Shown piece by piece: positions 18,149-26,546 of a stretch of 64,000 nucleotides of DNA. Source of the DNA: Pseudomonas gozinkensis (GTDB taxonomy: Bacteria; Pseudomonadota; Gammaproteobacteria; Pseudomonadales; Pseudomonadaceae); contig NZ_CP062253.1 in assembly GCF_014863585.1 (NCBI RefSeq), positions 3,002,501-3,066,500 of the forward strand, written 5' to 3'. Numbering within the stretch: position 1 is the first letter of the stretch; every line of letters begins with the position of its first letter. The translations under genes were made by a program, and so were the position numbers. Below the pieces are notes generated by a model that was given only the letters and a program-made list of their open reading frames with translations, was not told the origin of the DNA and did no database searches.

Positions 18149-18658
18149 ATGTCATTCCCCAGTACTGCTATCGAGCCATTGAGCTTTCGCGAAGCGCTCG
18201 GGCACTACGCATCCGGCATCACGGTGATTACATCCCACATCGATGGCGAGCCGGTGGGCTTCACGTGTCAGTCGTTCTACAGCGTATCGATGAGCCCGCC
18301 GCTGGTGTCGTTCAGCGTAATGTCCAGCTCGGCCAGCTATCCGAGGATCCGCCAGGCCGGTCGATTCGCGGTCAATATCCTGTCCGGTGAGCAAGTGCGG
18401 ATTTCCAACCAGTTCGCGCGCAAAGGCACGGACAAGTGGCACGGCGTCGACTGGCAGGCATCGCCGCTGGGGAATCCGGTTATTGCCGGCAGCCTGCACT
18501 GGCTGGATTGCGAAATCCACGCCGAACACGCCGCCGGTGATCACCTGATCGTGATTGGTGAAGTGAAAGCGTTAAACCTGCAAGAAGCGGCGGCCAGCCA
18601 GCCACTGCTGTATTTCAAAGGGCAGTACTGCAACATCGCTGCGCATAGTGTGGTTTGA
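18149..18658 (+). CDS. Flavin reductase-like (FMN-binding split barrel) protein
   Basis: A 169-residue NAD(P)H:flavin oxidoreductase-type protein of usual length. Motifs: FREALGHYASGITVITSHID, then GFTCQSFYSVSMSPPLVSFS and GRFAVNILSGEQVRISNQFA, and the C-terminal LLYFKGQYC. These match the flavin-reductase component of two-component flavin monooxygenases. AGGA lies 6 bases before the ATG at 18149; the open frame extends upstream to 18110 without a good site. It sits behind mesX-mesD and may supply reduced flavin for the oxygen-dependent MesX step, which is inference. Confidence 0.87.
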   Translation: MSFPSTAIEPLSFREALGHYASGITVITSHIDGEPVGFTCQSFYSVSMSPPLVSFSVMSSSASYPRIRQAGRFAVNILSGEQVRISNQFARKGTDKWHGVDWQASPLGNPVIAGSLHWLDCEIHAEHAAGDHLIVIGEVKALNLQEAAASQPLLYFKGQYCNIAAHSVV

Positions 18659-18693
18659 GTTTGCTTTTCTTCTAAGCAACCGGAGGCCGCGGG

Positions 18694-19209
18694 TCAGATT
18701 CTCTCGGAGGGTGGAAGCGGCCCCACAAACATCACCTTCAGCCGGTCACGTCCGATGACACGCGCCAGTTCTGCGATCACGCAATACATGAATATCAGCG
18801 TGAGGAGCAGTATTTGCACCGCCCAGAACCTGGGCCAGTTCATCGAAGACCACAGCAGGGTGTTCGCATCCATCAGGCTCGGGGCTTCCTTCCAGTAGTC
18901 GTATAGCCGTTCCAGATAATGGACGATCAGCGCGACCAGGTTGTACATGAGTGTCTTCCAGGTGACATTCCAGATCAGCGGCTTATCGGGAAAACGGTTG
19001 ATGAAGGGCAGCATGTCCGCGACCAATACCGACTTTCCGAGAATGAGGGACGTGATCAGAACAGAGGCTGAAACCGGAAGGTCGACCCCCGATCCTTTGA
19101 TCATGAGCGCACGGATCAAAGCAACGATATGCAAGATCACGAAAAAGAAGATCGTGGGTGGAAGCGCTTTCATGAATTCATGTTTGATTTTGTTTATCAC
19201 CGGGCTCAT
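18694..19209 (-). CDS. Hypothetical four-helix membrane protein
   Basis: 171 residues with four hydrophobic segments: about residues 16-35 (LPPTIFFFVILHIVALIRAL), 45-66, 85-103 (TLMYNLVALIVHYLERL) and 128-148 (FWAVQILLLTLIFMYCVIAEL). The tail ends in a positively charged cytosolic stretch. The arrangement recalls small inner-membrane proteins of unknown function; no family was recognised. It is convergent with the flavin reductase gene and is followed on the same strand by nothing near. Spacing to the FadL-like gene is 64 bp, so co-transcription is possible. Confidence 0.7.
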   Translation of the reverse strand: MSPVINKIKHEFMKALPPTIFFFVILHIVALIRALMIKGSGVDLPVSASVLITSLILGKSVLVADMLPFINRFPDKPLIWNVTWKTLMYNLVALIVHYLERLYDYWKEAPSLMDANTLLWSSMNWPRFWAVQILLLTLIFMYCVIAELARVIGRDRLKVMFVGPLPPSERI

Positions 19210-19273
19210 ATCGGCGTCCTTCAGAAGTCAGGAAAACGGTTAGCCGAGACAAAAGTGCCTCGGCATTCAAGGC

Positions 19274-20563
19274 TCAAAAACGCCACGTCGCGCCGCCACC
19301 GATGATGTGCAGCGCAGCGTTTCGGTAGGTGCCGGACAGGGTTTCCCCGGAGCGGGACTTGGTCTGTTCGACGTCCATATCGCCGAGCCAGACCAGGGTG
19401 TAGGCCGCATGGACATCCAGTCCTTCATCGATCTGGTAATTGACGCCTGTCGCCAGACGCCAGGCCTCGCCCATGGGGTTGTCGACAGTCCTATCCTTGT
19501 CATCCACCGCCGAGCTGTCATACCCCAGCCCCATGCTCCAGCGCAGGCGCGGCGTCATCTGGTATTGCGCGCCCACCGAAGCGTGCCAGGTGTCCTTGTA
19601 TTTGCGGTCGGCGGTCCGGCTGACGTCGGCCGCATTGGCGTCGACCTCCACGCCGATGTCGCCGAACTGGCTCCAGTCCTGCCAACCGAGGCTGCCCAGC
19701 AGTTTCCATTGCGGGCTCAGGTCGTGGGCGACGCTGAGCAAAACGGTTTGCGGCACCGACATGTCCAGTTCCAGCGAGTCGACGTCCAGGCGCCGTAGCG
19801 CGGCATTGATGATCGGGTTGTCGACCTTGCGCACGCTCGGGCTGTCCTTGAACTCCAGGTCGATCTTGCTCGTGTAGGCCAGGCCGATCTGCGTACGTTC
19901 GCTCAAGCGATAAAGCAGACCGAGGTTGATGCCGGCGCCGACGTCGGTGTCCTTGTATTCGAGTTGGCCGTCGGGACTGTCGCGCAGCCCGAGCAGGTTG
20001 TTGTTGATCGCTGTTTCATTCCGGTAATAGGCGTACATGATGCGCGGGCCGATGCCGATCGACAGGTCATCGGTGAACTTGTGCGCCAGTGTCGGCTGAA
20101 AGGACACGCCAATGACCGCGGCTTCCTGATTGAAATATCGACCTGCCCAATCGTCGTCGTAATCCAGGGCCAGACCAAAGTTGCCATACATGCCAAAGCC
20201 AACGGCCGAGCGATCATCGATCTGGTGACTGACGAACAAACTGGCACCCGGCAGGTACTGCAGGGCATTGCCGCCCTCGTTGCCATCAAACTGGTTGTTG
20301 CTGTCGCGTGAGAAGCGGATGTCACCCAGAATCAACTGCCCGTTGGCGCTGATTTGCGTGCCTTTGAGTTCGGTGAGTCCGGCGGGGTTGCTCATCAATA
20401 CACTGGGATCGGTAGCCAGTGCAGCGGCCCCGGCATTGGCCAGGCCATTACCTTCCTGACCTGCTTCATAAATAAGAATGCCGCCGGCCTGAGCATTGCT
20501 GCTCAGAAAACCCAGGGCCAGAACAGAAACACTGAGTCGGCGAGCGTATCGGCTTAAGGTCAT
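19274..20563 (-). CDS. FadL-family outer-membrane transport protein
   Basis: A 429-residue outer-membrane barrel for hydrophobic compounds. A signal peptide (SVSVLALGFLSSNAQA) is followed by the FadL N-terminal hatch segment GGILIYEAGQEGNGLANAGA and AALATDPSVLMSNPAGLTEL, including the NPA motif. The barrel strands end with HIIGGGATWRF, with terminal Phe as needed for BAM recognition. The usual substrates are long-chain fatty acids or aromatic hydrocarbons; this one is not identifiable. It is transcribed alone or with the membrane protein gene downstream. Confidence 0.9.
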   Translation of the reverse strand: MTLSRYARRLSVSVLALGFLSSNAQAGGILIYEAGQEGNGLANAGAAALATDPSVLMSNPAGLTELKGTQISANGQLILGDIRFSRDSNNQFDGNEGGNALQYLPGASLFVSHQIDDRSAVGFGMYGNFGLALDYDDDWAGRYFNQEAAVIGVSFQPTLAHKFTDDLSIGIGPRIMYAYYRNETAINNNLLGLRDSPDGQLEYKDTDVGAGINLGLLYRLSERTQIGLAYTSKIDLEFKDSPSVRKVDNPIINAALRRLDVDSLELDMSVPQTVLLSVAHDLSPQWKLLGSLGWQDWSQFGDIGVEVDANAADVSRTADRKYKDTWHASVGAQYQMTPRLRWSMGLGYDSSAVDDKDRTVDNPMGEAWRLATGVNYQIDEGLDVHAAYTLVWLGDMDVEQTKSRSGETLSGTYRNAALHIIGGGATWRF

Positions 20564-20998
20564 GGCGCGTCCTCTGCGAAATCATCAACACATTGAATGT
20601 CTGAACTGCGACTACCGGTTTCTTCGAGGTTGTCTTGAAGTCAGATAAACATTAGTAGTGATTGGACGTTCCGGCAGAGAAACGACGAGTGGTAGCTTTC
20701 AAGTGGCGATTTTGTGAAGTTGGACGGGTTCACGAATGCTTTCTGAACACTACGGCCGCCTGGAAAGTGGGGACTGACTTATGCGAGTCCCCATTTATGC
20801 GTCAAGCAGATTGCGCCCCGAACAGGTGACCACGTTGAACGCTCTCTTACGTTGATCGTGGGGAGGGGTCAAGAGCCTGCTCGGGGAGCGCTAGTCGGGT
20901 TGAATGCGGTTCATATGTGCAAGTTGTGCAGCAATACAGCGGGGGATCACAGGAGGAAATGCGACGCCCGTTTCAACGGGCGCCGCCGTACAGCTCAA
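20564..20998. other. Intergenic region between FadL-like gene and unknown gene
   Basis: 435 bases with no convincing gene. It should hold the promoter of the FadL-like gene (minus strand). GGGGACT and AGTCCCC at about 20769-20792 form a 7-bp dyad with a 10-bp spacer. CGCCCG/CGGGCG at 20965-20982 forms a short hairpin after the stop of the minus-strand gene at 20999 and may end its transcript, though no T-run follows. Frames such as 20852-21127 have no family signal and overlap the real gene. Confidence 0.45.
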
Positions 20999-21532
20999 TC
21001 AGCCGATCTGGATAATCGGGCCGGTCGGGTTTCCGCTTGGGCCGTTTGCTTCAATCGGGCCGAAGGTGAGCGAGACAAGATCCAATTTATTAGTGAAAGT
21101 CTCCATACCGCGCCCGCTCGACACTGAAGTAGCCCAGCGGACCTGGTTGTACCCGGCAGTGGTGGGAGAACAAATGCCCACTTCACCGGGACGAATATCT
21201 TCGACGATGAATTCCATGGTCTGTTTTCCGTCGAAAATCTCGTCACTCCACCACCGTACGTTCGCAATCACGTTGCTCGAACCATCGATTACATCTTCGA
21301 GCTTGATGGTGAACTTTGCCGATTTGATGGGGAACTTCGTATTGTTGTGCAGCATGGGAGCTCCTTCTCCCGGAGTAGGTTTCGGAGGGTACACCTCCTG
21401 TCCGTCGCGATTGATCTGCAATGCCTTGGGCAGATTCAAAGTGATCTGGATGTCGTTTTGATTGAAAAGGGTAAAGGGTATGGCGGTTTGCTGGAGCAGG
21501 ATCGAGGTTTTTTCCTGAATAGCTTGGTTCAT
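20999..21532 (-). CDS. Unrecognised 177-residue protein, beta-rich
   Basis: The start at ATG 21530-21532 has AAGGA about 8 bases upstream; the frame runs 42 codons further without support. The protein is soluble, without signal or TM segments. It is beta-rich and hydrophilic, with YPPKPTPGEGAPMLHNNTKF, SNVIANVRWWSDEIFDGKQT and a Gly/Pro-rich end (GPIEANGPSGNPTGPIIQIG). I do not recognise the family. The 5' flank (21533-21780) is clearly AT-richer than the region, which may mean recent acquisition. No partner gene is close. Confidence 0.65.
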   Translation of the reverse strand: MNQAIQEKTSILLQQTAIPFTLFNQNDIQITLNLPKALQINRDGQEVYPPKPTPGEGAPMLHNNTKFPIKSAKFTIKLEDVIDGSSNVIANVRWWSDEIFDGKQTMEFIVEDIRPGEVGICSPTTAGYNQVRWATSVSSGRGMETFTNKLDLVSLTFGPIEANGPSGNPTGPIIQIG

Positions 21533-21847
21533 TGTAATTTCCTTATTCGCTATTTCCGTATGTGCTGAAATTCCATTGGCAAGGAATTTCTCCTGTGTAC
21601 GCGACTCCATGCCTTGGAATCGCGTTTGCAGTTTTGATGGGGCTTTTGACTCTGTCAAATGATGTAGCGAAGTAATCTAACGGAAGGAGCATTTAGAATT
21701 TTTAGTTAAAGAGCACGGTTTTTATTATTACAATGCTCCAGTTTTTAATCGAGAAAAGTTATATTTCTGGATTGGTATATAGCGAATTATAAGTTGCAAC
21801 TAACCGTCGAAGCAGCCCGAGAGCCGCCTCTACCGGACGTGATTTGT

Positions 21848-22207
21848 TTAACTCAGCTCAACGTGATCCAGCGCCTGATTCACCGCCAGCTCGGCAATCA
21901 TCACAATCTGCGCAATACCGATCGCCGTCTTGCGATGCGACGGATCGAGCGTGGCCGCGAAATTGCTGAGCATCTCACTGGCCGCCCCGAGGTTTTCACT
22001 GGCATTGGCCAGCAAACATTCAGTGTTGAACTTCGGATTGGCCAGGTACATCCGCTCGGGCTCGTTCAAGGACGACATGATCCCGGCGGCGGGGAAGAGG
22101 TAGTGATCCAGTGCACGCTCGGCGGCGTCGTGGAGTTTTTTGGAGTTCGGGGATTCGTAGGGGGAGGTGGGGTCGGTTTCGGGTGGGTTGGGTGTTGGTT
22201 TGATCAT
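21848..22207 (-). CDS. DUF6124-type small protein
   Basis: 119 residues, starting MIKPTPNPPETDPTSPYESP and followed by NSKKLHDAAERALDHYL. This is the hallmark opening of a protein family found in many copies in fluorescent pseudomonads (DUF6124, formerly grouped with DUF3077). The C-terminal half is helical (HRKTAIGIAQIVMIAELAVN). AGGAG lies 7 bases before the ATG at 22205-22207. Function unknown. The upstream minus-strand leader is long and full of hairpins; see the separate entry. Confidence 0.75.
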   Translation of the reverse strand: MIKPTPNPPETDPTSPYESPNSKKLHDAAERALDHYLFPAAGIMSSLNEPERMYLANPKFNTECLLANASENLGAASEMLSNFAATLDPSHRKTAIGIAQIVMIAELAVNQALDHVELS

Positions 22208-22235
22208 GATGTATCTCCTGGAAAGCAATCTAGGA

Positions 22236-22580
22236 GCCATCACCCTTCGCTACCAAACGTAAGGTGGTGGCCATGCTCAGGTTGGTAGACCGGTCCAGGA
22301 ACCCGGCGCTTCCGAAGAAGCCCTGCGCACGGCCACCATAAAAAAGCAGAGACGAGAACGATCCCTGCAAAGAGGTGGCGCTATGCGCCTGGAAATACCG
22401 GGCTACCAAACCCGATCACTGATTTTCAGTGACCCCAGAACGATAAAAGCCGCATGCCAGGCGCACAAGCCGGCGGATTCTGGCGTAGTCGTAGGCGATG
22501 ACGCAAGGCGTTGTAGCCTTGGGGAAGTTACGGCGCGTTGCTTTAAACGGGCTTGTTTAAGCGCTCAAAGGTGAGGGCTT
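22236..22580 (-). promoter_or_regulatory. Structured leader upstream of the DUF6124 gene
   Basis: The 345 bases before the DUF6124 gene contain nested inverted repeats. CTACCAA (22250-22256) pairs with TTGGTAG (22282-22288). GCTTC-CGAA-GAAGC at 22308-22321 forms a tetraloop hairpin. TCACTGA-TTT-TCAGTGA at 22416-22432 is another hairpin, and it is enclosed by GCGCCTGG (22385-22392) pairing with CCAGGCGC (22457-22464). A 20-codon frame (minus, 22277-22339) lies inside but has no ribosome site. This arrangement suggests a structured 5' RNA or a conserved cassette rather than a protein gene. Identity unproven. Confidence 0.5.
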
Positions 22581-22684
22581 ATTTCCTGAAAACAGTCCCG
22601 ACCCTTATTGGCTGAAAGGGAAAATGCGAAGTTATTTGGAGGTCGGAGAAGGCGGGATCGTGCGAGTAGTTCACAGCAGAGAGA

Positions 22685-22709
22685 AGCGCTTGGCACGGAA
22701 CCAAGCGCT
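22685..22709 (-). terminator. Hairpin after the small membrane protein gene
   Basis: AGCGCTTGG and CCAAGCGCT form a perfect 9-bp stem with a 7-base loop, 40 bases after the stop of the minus-strand gene at 22749. In that direction it is followed by TTCTCTCTG, only partly T-rich, so it is a moderate terminator candidate. Confidence 0.5.
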
Positions 22710-22748
22710 CAGGCGAGAGTGGGGCACTTACGGCTCCACCCTGATGTT

Positions 22749-22967
22749 TCAGTTTTTGCTGGCGTTCAGCTTGCGCAGTTCTTCGTAAGTCGCCGACTGG
22801 ACGAACCAGAAGCCGGAAATGATGCACCAGCACAGGGTGCCGGCCACGAAGATACCCAGCGCCGGCAAGAACCCACTGGTGAAAATCGCGACGATAGCGA
22901 CCAGCCAGATGAATGCCAGGGAGAGATAGAGGACGGTGTTGTTAACGCTGATGACGAAGTCTTTCAC
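22749..22967 (-). CDS. Small hypothetical membrane protein
   Basis: 72 residues from a GTG at 22965-22967, with AAGGA 9 bases upstream. Two TM segments are clear: about residues 12-33 (LYLSLAFIWLVAIVAIFTSG) and 36-54 (ALGIFVAGTLCWCIISGFWF). A short charged tail follows (YEELRKLNASKN). No family was recognised. It marks the left, normal-GC flank of the AT-rich RT/polymerase cassette; 173 bp separate it from the polymerase gene. Confidence 0.65.
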   Translation of the reverse strand: MKDFVISVNNTVLYLSLAFIWLVAIVAIFTSGFLPALGIFVAGTLCWCIISGFWFVQSATYEELRKLNASKN

Positions 22968-23140
22968 GGGGCATATTCCTTGCGGGATGTAGAAAAATTC
23001 CCCCTCTCCGGGGGGAGGCGCAAGCATGCTATCACAATGCCTTCACTGATCAAGAAAAGAGAGGTGGACTCATTATCTGAAAATAATTTCGCACTCTTTC
23101 CAGATTTTTTGGAGATATATAAGTTCAGCGGGTTTGTAAT

Positions 23141-24694
23141 TCAAAATTTTTCAGTCTGAAAAAAGTTACCTAAAGATGCTTTTCCGGTTATTTTCCCCCG
23201 AAAGTGCTCTGTCATAGCTGATGCAAAATTCGATGCAACAATAGCAGGATCAAACTTAGCGTCGTGCTGGAAAAGCACTGCGTCGTGCATAGGTACTTTT
23301 ATTTCAAACCGAGAGTCTTCGCGTAGGCGCAAAAGCGCTTTTTTGAATATTAATGACGCTGTGCCTTGAACCACTTGGCTCACAGCTGATCTTTTTTCTT
23401 GCTCCGATAATGCTCCTGTTCTATCTCGTCTCATATGATTACCCATAGATGTTCCTATAACTCCGTTTGCGCTGTATTCACTATGGATAGAGGTCTTCCA
23501 TTTTTCAAAATCAGAAAATCTGTTGAAAAAGTCTTTGGCTAATTGTCTGTCGGCACCATAGTTGGCTGCCGCATCGTATAAACTGGGCTTCTTCATCCCA
23601 TATGCGTATGAAAGAAATAGTCGTTTTGCTTGTTTTCGAAAGGTTTTATCTTTAAAAATTTCTTCCGATGCTGCTTCATACAAGTCGCCAATTTTGTAAA
23701 GTTCGAGCAATTCAGTGTCGTCAGATAGAGCGCCCATTATTCCTGCTTCAAATTGATCGAAATCTACATATGAAAGTAACTTTCCTTCGTCTGGGTACAA
23801 TATATCTCTATGTTGCTTTGCGAGGTTTTGTAGTGGTGGGTCCTTGTAGTAAATTCGAGAGGTTATGGAGCCGAATATGTCTGTAATGGGGAATATTCTT
23901 TTTTGGCTAAGAGGGATTAGGTTAAGAACTTTTCGTGATTTTGAGATTTTCAAAAGATTTATTGCGTCGAACGCAAAGTTATCTTGCATCGGTACGAATT
24001 TTAGAACGTAGTCAACATTTACCCCGGTGAAGTCATACCCTTTGGGCTCTAGGAATTTTATTATGGCTTCATCTGTGGGAACTTCTAAAGGCATGTTATA
24101 TTTCGAGGAGAAATTTTTTAGCGCCATGTAGTATTCGAAGTCGATATTTTTTTTGTGTAATCGTAACTGGTCTGTATTTATTCCAATTCCCTCGGACGTT
24201 GATATTATTAACTGTTCTGTGACTGGGCGCTCTATCTGTACGAATCGCTCCCATTCATTCTGTTGTTTAGCCTCGATTTCTATTTTCTCTGATAGCGCTA
24301 TTAATGCTGCCCCTATGGCGGAAAGTACCTCCTCGTCAACCAAGGTTTTTCGATTAAATATTGCTAAATAATTCTTTACTATGGTGCTATCTGCGAATTT
24401 GCTTAGGGAGTTGGATATGTCAATTTTTTCTTTTAATTCTCTGTCCGTTCTTCTGCCTGATGTGGAAATTCGTAATTCTTCGATGTCGGTGATTGATCTT
24501 GGTAGTTTTTTTGTTGCTTGATATATCGCTGGCGCAATAAGCCAATAGTCATGGCAAATTAGCTCGGCATCTTCATTGATTATCTTTTCTGCCGACGTTT
24601 TTTCGATATTGCTGCCATCCCAGATGTACAGTAGGTCGTCACCTTGTTCACTATAGTCACGCACAAAAAGAAAAGCTTTTTTGGGGTTACTCAT
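23141..24694 (-). CDS. Shortened family-A (Pol I-like) DNA polymerase, RT-associated
   Basis: 517 residues; the C-terminal about 350 resemble the polymerase domain of family-A enzymes. Motif A is YVDFDQFEAGI at about residue 308, equivalent to ADYSQIELRI, keeping the catalytic Asp, Gln and steric-gate Glu. Motif B is FRKQAKRLFLSYAYGM at about 355, keeping the Arg, Lys and Tyr-Gly, with Leu where Pol I has Phe762. Motif C is VPMHDAVLF at about 470, keeping the catalytic Asp but with Ala for the following Glu. The N-terminal about 150 residues are unlike exonuclease domains and too short for them. The ATG overlaps the RT stop by 8 nt (ATGAGTAA), so the two proteins are coupled. It may act on the RT product. 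Confidence 0.82.
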   Translation of the reverse strand: MSNPKKAFLFVRDYSEQGDDLLYIWDGSNIEKTSAEKIINEDAELICHDYWLIAPAIYQATKKLPRSITDIEELRISTSGRRTDRELKEKIDISNSLSKFADSTIVKNYLAIFNRKTLVDEEVLSAIGAALIALSEKIEIEAKQQNEWERFVQIERPVTEQLIISTSEGIGINTDQLRLHKKNIDFEYYMALKNFSSKYNMPLEVPTDEAIIKFLEPKGYDFTGVNVDYVLKFVPMQDNFAFDAINLLKISKSRKVLNLIPLSQKRIFPITDIFGSITSRIYYKDPPLQNLAKQHRDILYPDEGKLLSYVDFDQFEAGIMGALSDDTELLELYKIGDLYEAASEEIFKDKTFRKQAKRLFLSYAYGMKKPSLYDAAANYGADRQLAKDFFNRFSDFEKWKTSIHSEYSANGVIGTSMGNHMRRDRTGALSEQEKRSAVSQVVQGTASLIFKKALLRLREDSRFEIKVPMHDAVLFQHDAKFDPAIVASNFASAMTEHFRGKITGKASLGNFFQTEKF

Positions 24695-26546
24695 AGGGGC
24701 TTATCTCCTCGTAAATGCTTAAAGCGCTTGCTGGCTCCCGATCAATTAAAGGGATTCCGTTTTCGAAATAAGGCTTGGCTCGAATGCCTGTCCACAGAAG
24801 TTTTGTATCCAGGAGTGGAAGAAGTGGTGCGAGCTCATCCCTAGAGAAGTCGCTTACAGCTAACATAAAATTTCTTTTATGATAAAAAGGCCAATCTATA
24901 CTAAATTTTTGGATCAGCGGTTGCAGATGTACAGTTTCGTCAGTGCAGCGTAAGTAAATAAATATTGCAGAACATTCAGATTGAAGCACATCTGAGGAGA
25001 GCTTGTTTTTTGCGAACTCGATAAGGGAGTCGCTTTTAAATTTTGCTTTTGCAAGTAGAATCCAAAGATGGAAGTTTTGCCATGAGTAAATTGAACGGTC
25101 GTGGTCTTGCAAATAAACAGCTATTTTAGATAGCTCGTCGGATGTTGGCTTTAATGTCCATAGTATTCGACAATATTGGTCGGTAGAGGCAGCATGGTCT
25201 TCGAAGGTGTTGATTATTAGTGCTTTTAGTTCTGTGCTTAGATCTGTTTGGATGTCAAATAAATTTGCTTCGGTTAATTGGATTAGGCGATTTACCGCAA
25301 AGCGAAATTGCCGCGACTGTGATTGTTTTTGATTTATACATTCGCAAATGAGTTGGTGGATGTATTTAGCTGATCTTGCAATTACTCTCCTGCTTCTGGA
25401 TCGCCACATAGAGTCTATTGTTAGGCTGCGATCATCAGTTGAGGGAAAGCTTTCATCGATATCTTCTGTAGAGCTTTCGTGCGTCAGAATTTTGGTTTTT
25501 CCTGAATTTATATTCATGCCGACAGTTCTAAGTTGATTTATCAACTCGCTTAGTGCGACTTTGGCCGTTCGTGGCGAATCGCAAATTATTCTAATGTCAT
25601 CAACATATCTGTAGTAATCATAATTTAGTTCGATCATTTTTTGATCGACGGCGTTTAGTACGACATTTGCGATGAAAGAGGAAGCATCTCGGTTTTGAGG
25701 GAGACCATGGTTTTCACTGTATCCCCAGCGAGATAATAGTTCGCATAGTGTTGTAATTGCGTTTCTAATAAGTAGTTTTTTTGGGCCGCTCGCTATGATT
25801 TTATCTATTCCTCCCTCAAATGCGGATCGCACAGCTTCTATAGAAATATTTTCAAAGTAGTTGATGAGGTCTGTGACTAATAAAGCTTGATTGTTTTGAA
25901 GTGCTGTTTTGGTTACGCCTTCAAATGTGGTCCATAAGTCTATTCTACTTTTGAATATATACCTTTCGGAAGTTCTATTCTCGTTATACCTATGGCTGAG
26001 AACTCTGTGGGATAGCAAGGGGTCGTAAAACGGAATCAGGAATGAGCAAATTGCTTGGTATACAAACCTGTCGTAGAAATCTGTTTCGAGGGAATATCTT
26101 AATCCTATGCTTTTTTTAGGGATGTCGTAGACTGTTCTTTTTGCGCCTATGTATTTTCCATTGCCGTCTAATATTAGTTTTTGTAAGTTATCGTGTAAGT
26201 ATTTTTTATTTTCGAAAAGGTCTCGATGTTGAATGACGTCGAAGAACCAATCGTCACGCATGTCTTGTGCTAGGTGTTGTAGTACAGCGTCTATGTCTAT
26301 ATCAAAGGTAAGTAAGTCAGTGGGTTGCTGTTTGTCTTTGTTTTTAATGATGTTGTGGGCGGCGCAGGTTGAAAAGAGTTGGTAGATCTTTTTTTGTATT
26401 TTTTTATTTTTTGTAATGGGGTGATTTGTGATGATTTTTTCAATTATGGAGTTTATATCATCTAATATTTTTTCAGTTTCTGATCTGCCGTCTGAGGTGG
26501 TTTGTGTTTGGATTTCCTGTTCCGTAACTACTTGATCCTGCGACAT
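24687..26546 (-). CDS. Reverse transcriptase with long helical C-terminal extension (UG/Abi-like)
   Basis: A 619-residue protein whose central part carries RT motifs in order. RT2-like SLETDFYDRFVYQAIC is at about 155. Motif A, LVTDLINYFENIS, is at about 222. Motif B, HGLPQNRDASSFIANVVL, is at about 282. The catalytic YRYVDDIRII is at about 315. Motif D/E, GMNINSGKTKIL, is at about 345. No group II intron maturase (X/HNH) domain or retron-type tail is seen. Residues about 370-619 are all-helical, as in the UG/Abi group, several members of which are defence-associated RTs. AGGA lies 7 bases before the ATG, which is 50 bp after the stop of the permease gene. First gene of the cassette. Confidence 0.9.
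   Translation of the reverse strand: MSQDQVVTEQEIQTQTTSDGRSETEKILDDINSIIEKIITNHPITKNKKIQKKIYQLFSTCAAHNIIKNKDKQQPTDLLTFDIDIDAVLQHLAQDMRDDWFFDVIQHRDLFENKKYLHDNLQKLILDGNGKYIGAKRTVYDIPKKSIGLRYSLETDFYDRFVYQAICSFLIPFYDPLLSHRVLSHRYNENRTSERYIFKSRIDLWTTFEGVTKTALQNNQALLVTDLINYFENISIEAVRSAFEGGIDKIIASGPKKLLIRNAITTLCELLSRWGYSENHGLPQNRDASSFIANVVLNAVDQKMIELNYDYYRYVDDIRIICDSPRTAKVALSELINQLRTVGMNINSGKTKILTHESSTEDIDESFPSTDDRSLTIDSMWRSRSRRVIARSAKYIHQLICECINQKQSQSRQFRFAVNRLIQLTEANLFDIQTDLSTELKALIINTFEDHAASTDQYCRILWTLKPTSDELSKIAVYLQDHDRSIYSWQNFHLWILLAKAKFKSDSLIEFAKNKLSSDVLQSECSAIFIYLRCTDETVHLQPLIQKFSIDWPFYHKRNFMLAVSDFSRDELAPLLPLLDTKLLWTGIRAKPYFENGIPLIDREPASALSIYEEISPYE

Noticed and set aside
22277..22339. 20-codon minus frame as a leader peptide for DUF6124
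   Set aside because: Lacks a Shine-Dalgarno sequence; kept only as a note within the leader entry.
22383..22574. 63-codon plus frame in the DUF6124 leader
   Set aside because: It lies inside the hairpin-rich leader on the opposite strand, and no start signal was seen.
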